Source: a virus
Reading direction: 5' to 3' (one strand)
Length of the DNA stretch: 61,371 nucleotides
IMG/VR virus record: IMGVR_UViG_3300037296_000114
Location: 1 to 61,371 of that record
The translations under genes and the position numbers were made by a program. Numbering within the stretch: the first letter of the stretch is position 1; every line of letters starts with the position of its first letter. Below the pieces are notes generated by a model. The model was given only the letters and a program-made list of their open reading frames with translations. It ran no database searches and was not told the origin of the DNA. Below, one piece after another: positions 16,415 to 24,005 of this stretch.

Positions 16415-18096
16415 GATGCCATTCCTCCTTGGGGTTGGCTGCGGCGGACCTTCTTGATCGCGGCATATGAATTTGTCAGTGCTGTTGCGGGGTCGAAGCC
16501 TTGCGCCCACTGGCGCAGGGCGTCTGCTGCCTCGGAGTGTCCATCGCCTTTCTCTGGCTCGTTGGACCACAAACCAAGGCGGCTGTTCCATTTCTTGTGG
16601 TATAGAGAAACGTGGTTGAGACCTTCCTTGCACCCTACCTCGTCAAAGTACGCCTGATTGAACTTGCTGCGCAGAAGGTCGATACCGTTCTGGAGAAATT
16701 GCACGCGCGGGACGATTTCGAAATTCCAGCTTGGCGCAAGCTCTGATAGCAGATCCTGCGGCGAAGCTACCCTATCCTGCATTTGCCGCTGGTGTGATGC
16801 GTCATGAGGCAGGTAGTGCGTGCCAAAAACCACGCCAAGGTTCATTAGCTTTGATACGAAGAACTCGTATGATTGCGCCCAATCCTCAATAAACAAAGGG
16901 AACCGGTGCTGTGATCCCACATACTGCATCAGCCATATCGCCGTGCCATCTCCTGCGCCTATATCCCAGAATGTGTGGACGGGTACGTTGGTGATGAACG
17001 GATAGCGCCCTATGCGGCCTTCCGATCTGGCTCTGGATAGCTGCGGGGCAAAGAACGTGCCTGCTGTAGACTGCATCCAGCACTCTGCGGGTGTCGACGG
17101 GTTTTCCTGCCACATACGTTCAGGATCGCCGTTCATTTCGTTCTCGCGCTTGGAGACGTACCACTTGCGTTGTCGCAGGTCGATCTTGCAGCACATTTCA
17201 TTTTCTATGCCGTCGAAGTATTCGTGATCTGTTGCGCTTACTGGCGTGTTGTCGTTGGCAGGGCTCCTGTATCCGGCGTGCTGCCACCATGAGTAAAAGA
17301 AGAACCGAAAATCGCCCCTGTCGAGAGTTTTCCCCATCTGTGCCTTTGCCTCGGCCCTTGTCGCATAGTCAAAGAACGCGCCACTGCGTCCTTCTGCTGT
17401 GCTCTCTATGATCACAATGCCAGTGCCAGGTACTGATGGAATAGAACCTCTTATGATTTCCTCTGCTTTAGCAGGGTACTTCACGCCAATCTTACCTAAC
17501 TCACTCACATGCAATCGGTGGATTGTTCCACCGCGCATCGAGGTCGCCACACGTATGCTGCTGCTGTTGTGCGCAAAATAAAGAGTTGTTTCAGTCTGTT
17601 TGCGGGTGGGAAACATCTCAAGAATTTCAGGGGGTAGGTTTTCATATGCAAAAATTACTTTGTCGCGGAATATAACCTCTGCATCCTCTTGGGTATGCGC
17701 AATAATACCTACGCGCTGACCGGTGACGAATAGCGCGTGATCAAGCCACATGATCGCAGACATGGTGGTCATGCCAAGCTGCCGGGCTTTAAGGATCACG
17801 TTTCGGTAGTGCAAGTTTTCCACGAAGTCGCGCTGCTCTGCGTTTGGCTTGAATTGGACTATCTCACCAACATCGTCGTCGTCATTCTTGGTTAGGATCT
17901 TGTAAAGCTGGCCGGATAACACGCGCCAGCGCCATGACCGCAGGCACCACTCCATTTCGGCCTCTGTGGTGGGCACAAAGTCTTCCGGCGCCGGTCCTGT
18001 GAGGACTGCGTGCGGGGTAGCTTTATGTGCCTGCTGTTGGGTCACGTCGCTATCTGGTGTTTTCTGGGTGGATTTCGTCGGACAGGCGGTATTCAT
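16411..18096 (-). CDS. terL: Terminase large subunit (ATPase-nuclease)
   Basis: The 561-residue protein drives DNA packaging into the procapsid. Its ATPase half has a variant Walker A, K-A-R-Q-L-G-M-T-T (residues ~103-111), with the L-K-A-R-Q form typical of phage terminases. It also has the R-L-H-V-S-E-L-G-K strand (residues ~194-202) as Walker B region and I-I-E-S-T-A-E-G (~229-236) as coupling motif. The C-terminal RNase H-like nuclease has W-D-I-G-A-G-D-G (~370) and H-Y-L-P-H-D-A, giving acidic metal ligands. The start overlaps the upstream gene by 47 nt. Confidence 0.92.
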   Translation of the reverse strand: MNTACPTKSTQKTPDSDVTQQQAHKATPHAVLTGPAPEDFVPTTEAEMEWCLRSWRWRVLSGQLYKILTKNDDDDVGEIVQFKPNAEQRDFVENLHYRNVILKARQLGMTTMSAIMWLDHALFVTGQRVGIIAHTQEDAEVIFRDKVIFAYENLPPEILEMFPTRKQTETTLYFAHNSSSIRVATSMRGGTIHRLHVSELGKIGVKYPAKAEEIIRGSIPSVPGTGIVIIESTAEGRSGAFFDYATRAEAKAQMGKTLDRGDFRFFFYSWWQHAGYRSPANDNTPVSATDHEYFDGIENEMCCKIDLRQRKWYVSKRENEMNGDPERMWQENPSTPAECWMQSTAGTFFAPQLSRARSEGRIGRYPFITNVPVHTFWDIGAGDGTAIWLMQYVGSQHRFPLFIEDWAQSYEFFVSKLMNLGVVFGTHYLPHDASHQRQMQDRVASPQDLLSELAPSWNFEIVPRVQFLQNGIDLLRSKFNQAYFDEVGCKEGLNHVSLYHKKWNSRLGLWSNEPEKGDGHSEAADALRQWAQGFDPATALTNSYAAIKKVRRSQPQGGMAS

Positions 18097-18454
18097 AGCC
18101 TGTCAGGTCAAAGTCGCGGTGCAACGGCAGGCCGCAGCCCTTGAGGCGGTACAGCGGCGGCCCATTACTGCACTCGAAGTCGACCAACAGCGGCCCTTCG
18201 TGGCGGACCAGCAGCATGAAGGCCGATTCACTGATCGTGATGGATACGGGCTTGGGCGGGCAGTCTCCGGCGCTGATTAAGATTTCTGCCACGCTCAAGA
18301 AGTAATCGCAGTCAGTTCCGTTAAGATCGAGGACAGGCTCCAGCGCCTTTCTCCATTCGGCGCCAGCGATCAGAGCATCCAGTACGTCGTCGTTGATCTG
18401 CTCGAATAGCTGCGCGGCTGTAGGCGCGTCTGGGATTGCGTGGTTATCCATCAT
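18050..18454 (-). CDS. Hypothetical protein upstream of terL
   Basis: The 134-residue protein is not recognised. The ATGATG at 18454/18451 overlaps the previous stop. It contains a helical N-terminal part, a beta stretch (S-I-T-I-S-E-S-A-F-M-L-L-V-R-H-E-G-P-L-L-V-D-F) and a C-terminal R-L-K-G-C-G-L-P-L-H-R-D-F-D. All genes between the terminase subunits here are coupled by 1-47 nt overlaps, so they are co-translated with packaging genes. Confidence 0.55.
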   Translation of the reverse strand: MMDNHAIPDAPTAAQLFEQINDDVLDALIAGAEWRKALEPVLDLNGTDCDYFLSVAEILISAGDCPPKPVSITISESAFMLLVRHEGPLLVDFECSNGPPLYRLKGCGLPLHRDFDLTGYEYRLSDEIHPENTR

Positions 18455-18642
18455 GCCCTCACCCCCATCGTTGCTGTGACCGTGGCCAGCGCCTTTGCCA
18501 GCCTTGCGCGGATGCCTGCGGTCTTGTTGGACTTGGTGGACTTGCAGGGGCAGTCTGCCAGCGCGACTTGCAGGCTGTGGACCTCGGACAAAGGCACGCG
18601 AATGACCGCGAACCCGTCCTCAACTGTGACGCGGCGGCCCAT
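18451..18642 (-). CDS. Small hypothetical protein
   Basis: The 63-residue protein starts at ATG 18642, sharing one base with the previous stop (TGATG). It has an N-terminal beta part (V-E-D-G-F-A-V-I-R-V-P) with an H-S-L-Q-V-A-L-A-D-C helix and a basic C-terminal half. No family is recognised. A 10-codon upstream extension is possible but would overlap the preceding gene more deeply. Confidence 0.5.
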   Translation of the reverse strand: MGRRVTVEDGFAVIRVPLSEVHSLQVALADCPCKSTKSNKTAGIRARLAKALATVTATMGVRA

Positions 18643-18995
18643 CAGTGCATGGCCTTTGCGGGCTTGACGCAATCGTCACAAGTGCATCTGGCCTCGCTGG
18701 TCAGGTCGTGTCCGTGCAGCAGCCCCTGCTGTACAAGGCTGGCTGTAATGCCCAGCATGTTGCCAACCATATCCTCTATGGATTGCATAAAGTCCCGTTG
18801 ACCTGCCGTGCTGAATAGATATGCGCGGAGAAGCGGCATTGCGGCTTCTTGCAACGCCTCTGTGACCGCTTCGGCCTCCATGTCGCGCCCGCCGTCGCGC
18901 GAGCGCATGGCCTCGTCCAGCGCGTCCTGCAATGAGGCAAAATCAACGGAAATGTTCGCGACCATTGCGTCTGGCTTTTCGGGTGCGTCAGTCAT
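18642..18995 (-). CDS. Hypothetical helical protein with C-terminal Cys cluster
   Basis: The 117-residue protein is mostly helical and acidic, with A-S-L-Q-D-A-L-D-E-A near the N-terminus. The C-terminus has a C-T-C-D-D-C cluster that could bind a metal. The start ATG overlaps the previous stop as ATGA. No family is recognised. It is part of the terS-terL inter-gene group. Confidence 0.5.
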   Translation of the reverse strand: MTDAPEKPDAMVANISVDFASLQDALDEAMRSRDGGRDMEAEAVTEALQEAAMPLLRAYLFSTAGQRDFMQSIEDMVGNMLGITASLVQQGLLHGHDLTSEARCTCDDCVKPAKAMH

Positions 18996-19261
18996 ACCGG
19001 CTGCCCCCCTGCACGCAGCATGGCATCTGCCATGAGGTAACAGTCACGGGCAATGTCGTCATGGCTTGCGTCGTTGTCAGCGTTTGCAATCAGCGCCAAC
19101 CCCGCGAAGTATTCGCGCAGCGTCATGCCGCCCTGCTCGTGCATGATCGGCTGCTTTGGGAACGCTGGCCCGCCGTCTGCTGGCTTAGGCGGGAAAAACT
19201 CGCCGCGCTCCTTCATGGCCTTGAGGTCTTTAAGATACGCGGTTTTAATGTTGTCTGTCAT
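18992..19261 (-). CDS. Conserved phage protein with GMTLREYFAG motif
   Basis: The 89-residue protein contains D-G-G-P-A-F-P followed by G-G-M-T-L-R-E-Y-F-A-G-L-A-L, a signature of a widespread small phage protein family of unknown function. The C-terminal helix has D-C-Y-L-M-A-D-A-M-L. Its start overlaps the terminase small subunit stop as ATGA. Confidence 0.6.
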   Translation of the reverse strand: MTDNIKTAYLKDLKAMKERGEFFPPKPADGGPAFPKQPIMHEQGGMTLREYFAGLALIANADNDASHDDIARDCYLMADAMLRAGGQPV

Positions 19262-20142
19262 GGTAGGATTTCCTCTCCATCTTGGAAGGTTTCGGGTTGG
19301 TTGTGGGCTGCGTCCATCGGGTGCGAGGCTGCGATTGGAGCGCTTGGTGTGTCTGGGCGCACGGGAATGGCGCTGGCGCTCTGTGCGAGGCGCTGTACGA
19401 GGCGTGCGAGGGGGCTTGTGGTCTCTTCCTCGACCTTTCCCGCGTACATGCCGATGTGCTTGGCGAAGCGGTCCAACGCGATCTGCCTGTCATTGATCTT
19501 GAACTTTTTGCCCTGCTTGGTTTCCTCGACACCCTCGAAGAGAAGGCGCGCGCCGGGACTGAGCGTGCGGGTGTCAGCCATGCGGACGATTTCAACGCCA
19601 AAGCCGGAACACTCGGCGCAGTCTGGGTTTGGCGTGTCGTTGAGGTTGTAGCCGTAGCCTCCGGCGTCTGTGGGCAGGCGTGCATCCTCGATCGCGCCAT
19701 CTATCGCCATGTCGCGCAGGTCAGGATCATCGAAGAGGTCGAAGCACGCCAGCTTGTGCGCTTCGCGGAACTCGCGGGGGGTGCGCCATTGGTATTCGCC
19801 GTCCGTGCCATGGCAGTAGCGGCATGGGGCGTGAATGTTCGAGGTCAACTCGGTGGGGTCAGCGAGGGCCAGCTCAAGCCACTGTGCGGCCACCTCCTCC
19901 GCCGACATGAGCGCTTTGGCTTCGATCTGTGCGCGGCCTTCCTCGATAGCGGCCTTGATACCATCATTTACCATCAATCGTGGCCCGTGCATGTTCGGCT
20001 GCTTGTAGCCAGCGCGTCTGGCCGATTCCGTGGCGTTCTGGGTTTCGAGGTAGGCGAGAACGAACAGGCGCTGCTTGTCGCTCAAGCCGTGCTTGTCGAG
20101 CCAATCCGTGCTGTTCGCTGGTGTTGGTGCCTGATTGCCCAT
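19258..20142 (-). CDS. terS: Terminase small subunit with zinc-finger-like insertion
   Basis: The 294-residue protein starts with a Terminase_2-type helix-turn-helix: G-L-S-D-K-Q-R-L-F-V-L-A-Y-L, then N-A-T-E-S-A-R-R-A-G-Y (residues ~19-46). It recognises phage DNA for packaging. It is longer than usual because of a ~90-residue insertion. Two cysteine pairs in it (C107-x2-C110 and C175-x2-C178, both followed by H/S-G) could form a zinc site. The C-terminal helix R-Q-I-A-L-D-R-F-A-K-H-I-G-M-Y is typical. ATG 20142 has a GAGG site 6 nt upstream. It is the first gene of the late block. Confidence 0.8.
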   Translation of the reverse strand: MGNQAPTPANSTDWLDKHGLSDKQRLFVLAYLETQNATESARRAGYKQPNMHGPRLMVNDGIKAAIEEGRAQIEAKALMSAEEVAAQWLELALADPTELTSNIHAPCRYCHGTDGEYQWRTPREFREAHKLACFDLFDDPDLRDMAIDGAIEDARLPTDAGGYGYNLNDTPNPDCAECSGFGVEIVRMADTRTLSPGARLLFEGVEETKQGKKFKINDRQIALDRFAKHIGMYAGKVEEETTSPLARLVQRLAQSASAIPVRPDTPSAPIAASHPMDAAHNQPETFQDGEEILP

Positions 20143-20183
20143 GCCCTGCCTCTGGTGCGCGCTCCACGCTTCCGTGTGGCCTC

Positions 20184-20214
20184 ACCATACAGGTTTGATG
20201 ATGCAGATTGCAAC
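20184..20214 (-). promoter_or_regulatory. Terminase promoter with overlapping operator
   Basis: The palindrome GATGCAGATTGCAAC (20200-20214) matches the GTTGC-N5-GCAAC operator at 9 of 10 defined positions. On the minus strand TTGCAA (20213-20208) and TATGGT (20189-20184), 18 bp apart, make a plausible -35/-10 pair in front of terS. The operator covers the -35, so repressor binding would block late transcription. This is pattern-based and not demonstrated. Confidence 0.45.
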
Positions 20215-20282
20215 AATTTGAATTTCAAAAATGGGGGCTTTGCGCCCACCACCACCTCTCTTGTTAACCTTATTACTTTACT

Positions 20283-20467
20283 GCGTCCCGTTTTGCGTCC
20301 CGTTTTGCGTCCATACATGCTCTTTATTGTTTGTTATCAACAACATATATGCGTCCCGTTTTGCGTCCCGTTTTGCGTCCGTCCTTTTTTATGCGTCCCG
20401 TTATGCGTCCATGCAGTCGGTTTATCGTTTGTTATCAGATACATATATGCGTCCCGTTTTGCGTCCC
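20283..20467. repeat. Iteron-like GCGTCC repeat array in the control region
   Basis: Ten copies of GCGTCC start at 20283, 20295, 20307, 20351, 20363, 20375, 20393, 20405, 20449 and 20461. Most are in the form GCGTCCCGTTTT with a 12-bp period; groups are separated by 44-bp steps. A 47-bp larger unit (20323-20369 and 20421-20467) is repeated with a 98-bp period and 43 matching bases, each containing GTTTGTTATCA and ACATATAT. The array lies between divergent late and early blocks. It could be a replication origin or a cooperative regulator site. Confidence 0.8.
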
Positions 20468-20477
20468 AAATCCTGAA

Positions 20478-20511
20478 TTTGTAGACATTAACCCCTGTTT
20501 TGTAGACATTA
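20478..20511. repeat. Direct repeat TTTGTAGACATTA, 21-bp period
   Basis: The 13-mer TTTGTAGACATTA occurs at 20478-20490 and again at 20499-20511, exactly two helical turns apart, just upstream of the early promoter. The spacing suggests an activator or second regulator binding on one DNA face. Confidence 0.6.
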
Positions 20512-20518
20512 TTATTTT

Positions 20519-20548
20519 GTTGCACTGTGCAACATGTTCCTGTAGAAC
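20519..20548 (+). promoter_or_regulatory. Early promoter with overlapping operator
   Basis: The perfect palindrome GTTGCACTGTGCAAC (20519-20533) contains TTGCAC as -35 (20520-20525). After 17 bp TAGAAC (20543-20548) can serve as -10. The first early gene starts at 20576 behind an AAGGAG site. The same -35-in-operator layout occurs at the integrase promoter, which supports control by the phage repressor. Confidence 0.6.
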
Positions 20549-20575
20549 TGGTGGCAGAACAAAGGAGACGGCAAG

Positions 20576-20704
20576 ATGCTTTCTGAAATTTTGAACATTA
20601 TCGAGCGCACCGCCTTGCGCGAATTTGCGGGCGACTTCGTGGGCATCATCGCCTTCGCACTGATCGTTATCTTCGGCTTTTTGTCGGTGGGGGTGGCGCA
20701 ATGA
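20576..20704 (+). CDS. Small membrane protein, first gene of the early operon
   Basis: The 42-residue protein has an N-terminal amphipathic start and one hydrophobic segment (residues ~20-40, I-I-A-F-A-L-I-V-I-F-G-F-L). The AAGGAG site lies 8 nt before ATG 20576, and the stop overlaps the next start as ATGA. Being first in the early operon, it could be a membrane-acting host-takeover or exclusion peptide, but the function is unknown. Confidence 0.6.
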   Translation: MLSEILNIIERTALREFAGDFVGIIAFALIVIFGFLSVGVAQ

Positions 20705-20880
20705 CGCGGCCAGCAACAGCCGCAGAGGTCCGCAGTCACTACAAATCAAACGGCGATACAGTCCGCATTTCGCGTGCTGGCCGCGTCACGTTTAGGTCTG
20801 ACGGTGAGGGCATTTGGCTCGAAGGCCGGTGGGTCGAGGAATATCAGGTAATGGATTGCGGAAAGGTGGTGTTGATATGA
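20701..20880 (+). CDS. Small hypothetical early protein
   Basis: The 59-residue protein is predicted mostly beta (D-T-V-R-I-S-R-A-G-R-V-T-F-R) with W-L-E-G-R-W-V-E-E-Y in the middle. It overlaps its neighbours on both sides as ATGA, so it is firmly within the operon. No family is recognised. Confidence 0.55.
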   Translation: MTRPATAAEVRSHYKSNGDTVRISRAGRVTFRSDGEGIWLEGRWVEEYQVMDCGKVVLI

Positions 20881-21170
20881 TCCGCCAGTACCGCGCAGGA
20901 CGCCACACAATGATCGACACGGCACGCGGTCGCCTGCCTGTCGGCACCATCGACGTCGGGACCATCTTCAAGCCTTCGGGCCGCTTCGCGCCGCTGATCG
21001 TAGAGGGCTGGTTGTCCCGCGATTACGCCAAGTATGACGGCGCTGCGCGCACCATGCGCACCGTCCGTATCTCTGGCGGTCACATCGCGGTCGTCCGCTG
21101 CCTCGCGTCTGGCAAGCGCATGCACGTCGCAGACTGCCGTATCCGTCAGGCGGAGGACACATTCAGATGA
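20877..21170 (+). CDS. Hypothetical early protein
   Basis: The 97-residue basic protein is rich in Arg. It has a beta-like central part (T-I-F-K-P-S-G-R-F-A-P-L-I-V-E-G) followed by V-R-I-S-G-G-H-I-A-V-V-R. No family is recognised. Start and stop overlap neighbouring genes by 4 nt. Confidence 0.55.
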   Translation: MIRQYRAGRHTMIDTARGRLPVGTIDVGTIFKPSGRFAPLIVEGWLSRDYAKYDGAARTMRTVRISGGHIAVVRCLASGKRMHVADCRIRQAEDTFR

Positions 21171-21469
21171 AAACCGTGACACGGAAGATTGGAAGCAACA
21201 AGGGCCGCCCGCGTCTCTGGATCGAGGGCGCACACCTTGTCGCGGCTGGATTTGCGCGGGGCGACAACTGGACGCTGCGCCAGACCCGCACCGGCTTGGT
21301 GATCGACAAGGACGTTGAAGGTTCCCGCAGGGTCTCGGGCAAGGGTGACCGGCCTGTGATCGACATTATGGGCGCTTCTCTCGGCGTCCTCGCGGAAGGT
21401 TTTGAGCGCGCGAAACTCACATACCGGCCTGCACAGGGCTTGATCATTATCGAAGGTGCAAGCGAATGA
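21167..21469 (+). CDS. SymE/AbrB-like small protein
   Basis: The 100-residue protein has P-R-L-W-I-E-G-A-H-L-V-A-A-G-F-A-R-G-D-N-W, which resembles the SymE toxin and AbrB-type swapped-hairpin pattern (L-x-L-x-G-x-W-L-x-x-A-G-F-x-x-G). A strand L-V-I-D-K-D follows, then S-G-K-G-D-R-P-V-I-D-I, and a second strand L-I-I-I-E-G. Such folds bind nucleic acid as regulators or act as RNA toxins. The match is a motif-level guess. It is coupled to both neighbours by 4-nt overlaps. Confidence 0.5.
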   Translation: MKTVTRKIGSNKGRPRLWIEGAHLVAAGFARGDNWTLRQTRTGLVIDKDVEGSRRVSGKGDRPVIDIMGASLGVLAEGFERAKLTYRPAQGLIIIEGASE

Positions 21470-21708
21470 AAAGCAAGATCAAACACACCTCGTTCATCAC
21501 CAGCAAAAGCGATGTTGACGCGATGGTTCGCGCCCTGTCGGTCATGCCCGACGTTGACGTAACCAGAACAGAAACAGGCGTAGTCGTGAAGGCCGGAAAG
21601 AGCGGGATTGAGGTGCTGCGCGCAATGATCGGAAGCAGCGGAAGCTACCTCGTCCGTCACGTTGAGGGCATTTTCCTCGCCCCAGAACACACAGAAAAAA
21701 AGGCATAA
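21466..21708 (+). CDS. Small hypothetical early protein
   Basis: The 80-residue protein has alternating helix and strand: S-D-V-D-A-M-V-R-A-L, V-D-V-T-R-T-E-T-G-V-V-V-K-A-G, I-E-V-L-R-A-M-I-G-S-S-G-S-Y-L-V-R-H-V. The beta-alpha-beta pattern could be an RNA- or DNA-binding small fold. No family is recognised. Confidence 0.5.
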   Translation: MKSKIKHTSFITSKSDVDAMVRALSVMPDVDVTRTETGVVVKAGKSGIEVLRAMIGSSGSYLVRHVEGIFLAPEHTEKKA

Positions 21709-21712
21709 CATC

Positions 21713-22451
21713 ATGAAAAATCAATCAACCATCGTTCAGAAAATCATCGACTTGCGCCGCAAGGCAGAAAACGATGGCTGCACAGAGGCGGAGGCTATGC
21801 AGTGTGCCGCGATGGCGTCGCGACTCATGTCCAAGCACGAAGTCACAGCCGACGATCTGGAGCGCGCGGAGGCGGCTGGCGAGGATACAGGCGTGGGCAC
21901 CGAGACGGTGGAACAAAAAACCAAATCCTGCGACGACGCGATCAAATATGCATGCGCCGGAATTGCCAAGCTGGCGGAGGTCGAGATTTATTTCAGATCG
22001 GTGAAGCGCGGGGGCCGTAAAGTTAGTGAAACCCCTGTTGTTGTTGGCCTAGAAGCTGACCGCGAATTTGCACTGTACCTGATCGAGTTGGTGCGCGGTG
22101 CTTCATTGCGGGGGGTGGAAGCAGGCGCAGGCGGACAATGGGTATTCGTCAAGCGATAGCCGTGCGCGGCGCTGGTTCAAGATCGGCTTGGGCGTGCGTG
22201 TAGGTGAGCGCGCTACCGAATTGGCAGTGGAGCGCAAGAAAGCGCGCGCGGCCACTACCGGCACCAATATCCTCGTCTTGAAGGACCAGATCATCAAAAA
22301 GGAAATGGCGGGCCTGTCGCTTCGTCAACCCCGCTCGACATCGACGGCAAGCATGGACGGCGGCGCATTTCTCGCAGGTCAGGCGGCTGGGTCTCGCGTC
22401 GGAATGGGTCGGCCTGATGGCGAAGGGTCTCGCGCACAATCACTCCGCTGA
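21713..22451 (+). pseudogene. DUF2786-type gene split by a +1 frameshift in a G run
   Basis: From ATG 21713 the frame encodes a DUF2786-like start (K-I-I-D-L-R-R-K-A-E-N, A-M-Q-C-A-A-M-A-S-R-L-M) but stops at 22159. The typical C-terminal half continues in the next frame to the stop at 22451 (R-W-F-K-I-G-L-G-V-R-V, then N-I-L-V-L-K-D-Q-I-I-K-K-E, A-G-Q-A-A-G-S-R-V-G). Removing one G from the six-G run at 22110-22115 joins both halves as S-L-R-G-W-K-Q-A-Q-A-D into one protein of about 245 residues. It may be an indel mutation, a sequencing error or a phase-variable run. The cellular role of DUF2786 proteins is not settled. Confidence 0.7.
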
Positions 22452-22529
22452 CGCATTGCCTGTCCCTGCGTGTCGGGGGCAGCGCCATGCGGCAGCGTGA
22501 AACACAAACACAAGACAGGATACAGTGAA

Positions 22530-22724
22530 ATGACCGACACCAATCTGACCCGCGACGACACCAATAGCCACATTTCAGTGATCTGGGATGCACTCATGGC
22601 ATTTCGTGAGGATTGCATACCGGAAGGCAGCGACAACCACGACCAGCAGTGGAACGACATTTGCACCGCGATGGCGTGGATTGTGGAGGATCACCCTGAC
22701 CTGACTGATCCAGTGCCAGCATGA
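22530..22724 (+). CDS. Small acidic hypothetical protein
   Basis: The 64-residue acidic protein starts at ATG 22530, with AGGA about 10 nt upstream. It is helical with several Trp residues (V-I-W-D-A-L-M-A-F-R, A-M-A-W-I-V-E-D-H). No family is recognised. Its stop overlaps the next start. Confidence 0.55.
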   Translation: MTDTNLTRDDTNSHISVIWDALMAFREDCIPEGSDNHDQQWNDICTAMAWIVEDHPDLTDPVPA

Positions 22725-22954
22725 AGCGCAAAAACAAGTCTGGGGCCGGTCGGCCTCCCACATACCCCCTTATGTCGCTCTGCGTCGGTGGCGAGTTTTA
22801 CATACCGCAATCACACGACGGCGCGCAGCCGGTCCAGAACAGCCGGAACGTGAAGGTAGCGCGGGCAGCATACACCCATGCCGCAGCGCACGACCGGAAA
22901 TACCAAGTCAGCAAGCAGCCATGCGGCGGATACACAGTCAGGAGAACACAGTGA
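22721..22954 (+). CDS. Small basic hypothetical protein
   Basis: The 77-residue basic protein starts M-K-R-K-N-K-S-G-A-G-R-P-P-T-Y-P and ends Q-P-C-G-G-Y-T-V-R-R. The middle has G-E-F-Y-I-P and a K-V-A-R-A-A-Y-T-H-A-A-A helix, the general layout of small phage DNA-binding proteins. No family is recognised. It is linked to its neighbours by 4-nt overlaps. Confidence 0.5.
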   Translation: MKRKNKSGAGRPPTYPLMSLCVGGEFYIPQSHDGAQPVQNSRNVKVARAAYTHAAAHDRKYQVSKQPCGGYTVRRTQ

Positions 22955-23844
22955 AGGAACTAGCAAAAGTAAACGGCGGGCGCATACCGCACAAAGAACA
23001 CCGGAAACTCAACATAGAGGATTCAGTCGAGTACATTCTTGATCGGCTCATTTTTGCAAAGCTGGAAGACGTCAAGGACGTACGCAAAGACTGCATGTTT
23101 ATGCCTCATGAAATGGGTCCTTTGTGGATGCGCGGGGTCGGGGAAAATGAACTCCTGTTCAACCACCCCGAAGAAGTTGATGATCCTCGGCTTGTTTGGC
23201 CTATGTCTGTCGGGACTGTCGGTTATGTGGACGATCCCGCGATGGGTCGGACAATCCAGTGCAACTCATTTGGCTCCGTTCCAGCCAAGGTTTTGCGCGG
23301 AAAGTACCGGTTCATAGGCAAATACAACATGGGCTTCGCCACGGGGCGGTTCATCGAGCATAATCAATTCATATCTTCGATTGAATATGCGTGCTGGTCG
23401 ATGAACCGGTGGAGATCTTCACAGAGGCTGCGCTTCGATCAAGCGTTTCTCAAAAACGTCCCTAACGCTGGCACCGCGCCAATAGAAAGGTACGTCGATA
23501 AGGGCGAGGATGATATTGGCGCGATGTGCGCGCTAGGTCAAAGCATAGCCCTCACCTATCGGTATGAATGGGGTGCGCAATTCTCCATTGGAAACTCTGC
23601 TAGGGTCGTCGTGCCCACTACTCCGCAGGGCATCCGGTCCCTTTTCGATGATCGAGACAAGCCTGTCGATCGTGATCGCCGTGCAGCCATCCGGCATTGG
23701 GTCAATGAGCATATGCGCCGGAAGCCAGCAGGCAGTTTCTCATCTATCCGCGAACATATGCGGGGTCAGGTCAAGTTTTCATGGCGTGGCTTTGATGTAG
23801 AAATACTGCCTAGCAAATTCGACACCGAAAGGGTGGGGAAATGA
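22951..23844 (+). CDS. Conserved phage protein of unknown function, 297 residues
   Basis: The start is GTG 22951, overlapping the previous stop as GTGA. The protein is mixed alpha/beta with P-L-W-M-R-G-V-G-E-N-E, C-N-S-F-G-S-V-P-A-K-V-L-R-G-K-Y-R-F-I-G and a C-terminal R-R-A-A-I-R-H-W-V-N-E-H-M-R-R. The last two segments resemble features seen in roseophage proteins of unknown function. It is the largest gene of the early operon and may be a key early function, but no catalytic motif can be named. Confidence 0.6.
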   Translation: MKELAKVNGGRIPHKEHRKLNIEDSVEYILDRLIFAKLEDVKDVRKDCMFMPHEMGPLWMRGVGENELLFNHPEEVDDPRLVWPMSVGTVGYVDDPAMGRTIQCNSFGSVPAKVLRGKYRFIGKYNMGFATGRFIEHNQFISSIEYACWSMNRWRSSQRLRFDQAFLKNVPNAGTAPIERYVDKGEDDIGAMCALGQSIALTYRYEWGAQFSIGNSARVVVPTTPQGIRSLFDDRDKPVDRDRRAAIRHWVNEHMRRKPAGSFSSIREHMRGQVKFSWRGFDVEILPSKFDTERVGK

Positions 23845-24005
23845 GCAATCTCGAAGAACACGAAGCCGAGCAGGCTGAAATCACAGCCGCGTGCGAGGCT
23901 GGCGAGTGCGACCACCCCGAGTGTCAGCCGCAGGACGAACCCGCGACCGGCATGCGCTGCCCAGACTGCACAAAAACAGGAATCGTACAGGAGTTCCAGA
24001 TATGA
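23841..24005 (+). CDS. Small Cys-rich (zinc-binding) protein
   Basis: The 54-residue acidic protein contains C-E-A-G-E-C-D-H-P-E-C and later C-P-D-C, enough Cys/His for one zinc site. Both ends overlap neighbouring genes as ATGA. The function is unknown. Confidence 0.55.
   Translation: MSNLEEHEAEQAEITAACEAGECDHPECQPQDEPATGMRCPDCTKTGIVQEFQI

Noticed and set aside
16415-16633. Upstream extension of the gene at 15977-16414
   Set aside because: The extension overlaps terL by over 200 nt and reads as Arg/Pro-rich noise, whereas GTG 16414 has a perfect AAGGAGG site.
20082-20318. Minus-strand frame running from the repeat array into terS
   Set aside because: It encodes repeated G-R-K-T from the iteron array and overlaps terS antisense; no ribosome site or family.
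20283-20467. CRISPR array
   Set aside because: Repeat units are 6-12 bp with 12-bp periods and no regular 30-bp spacers; no cas genes are present.
22098-22451. Independent gene starting at 22098
   Set aside because: Its content is the C-terminal half of the DUF2786-type protein; a single-base change in the G run joins both parts, so it is not treated as a separate gene.
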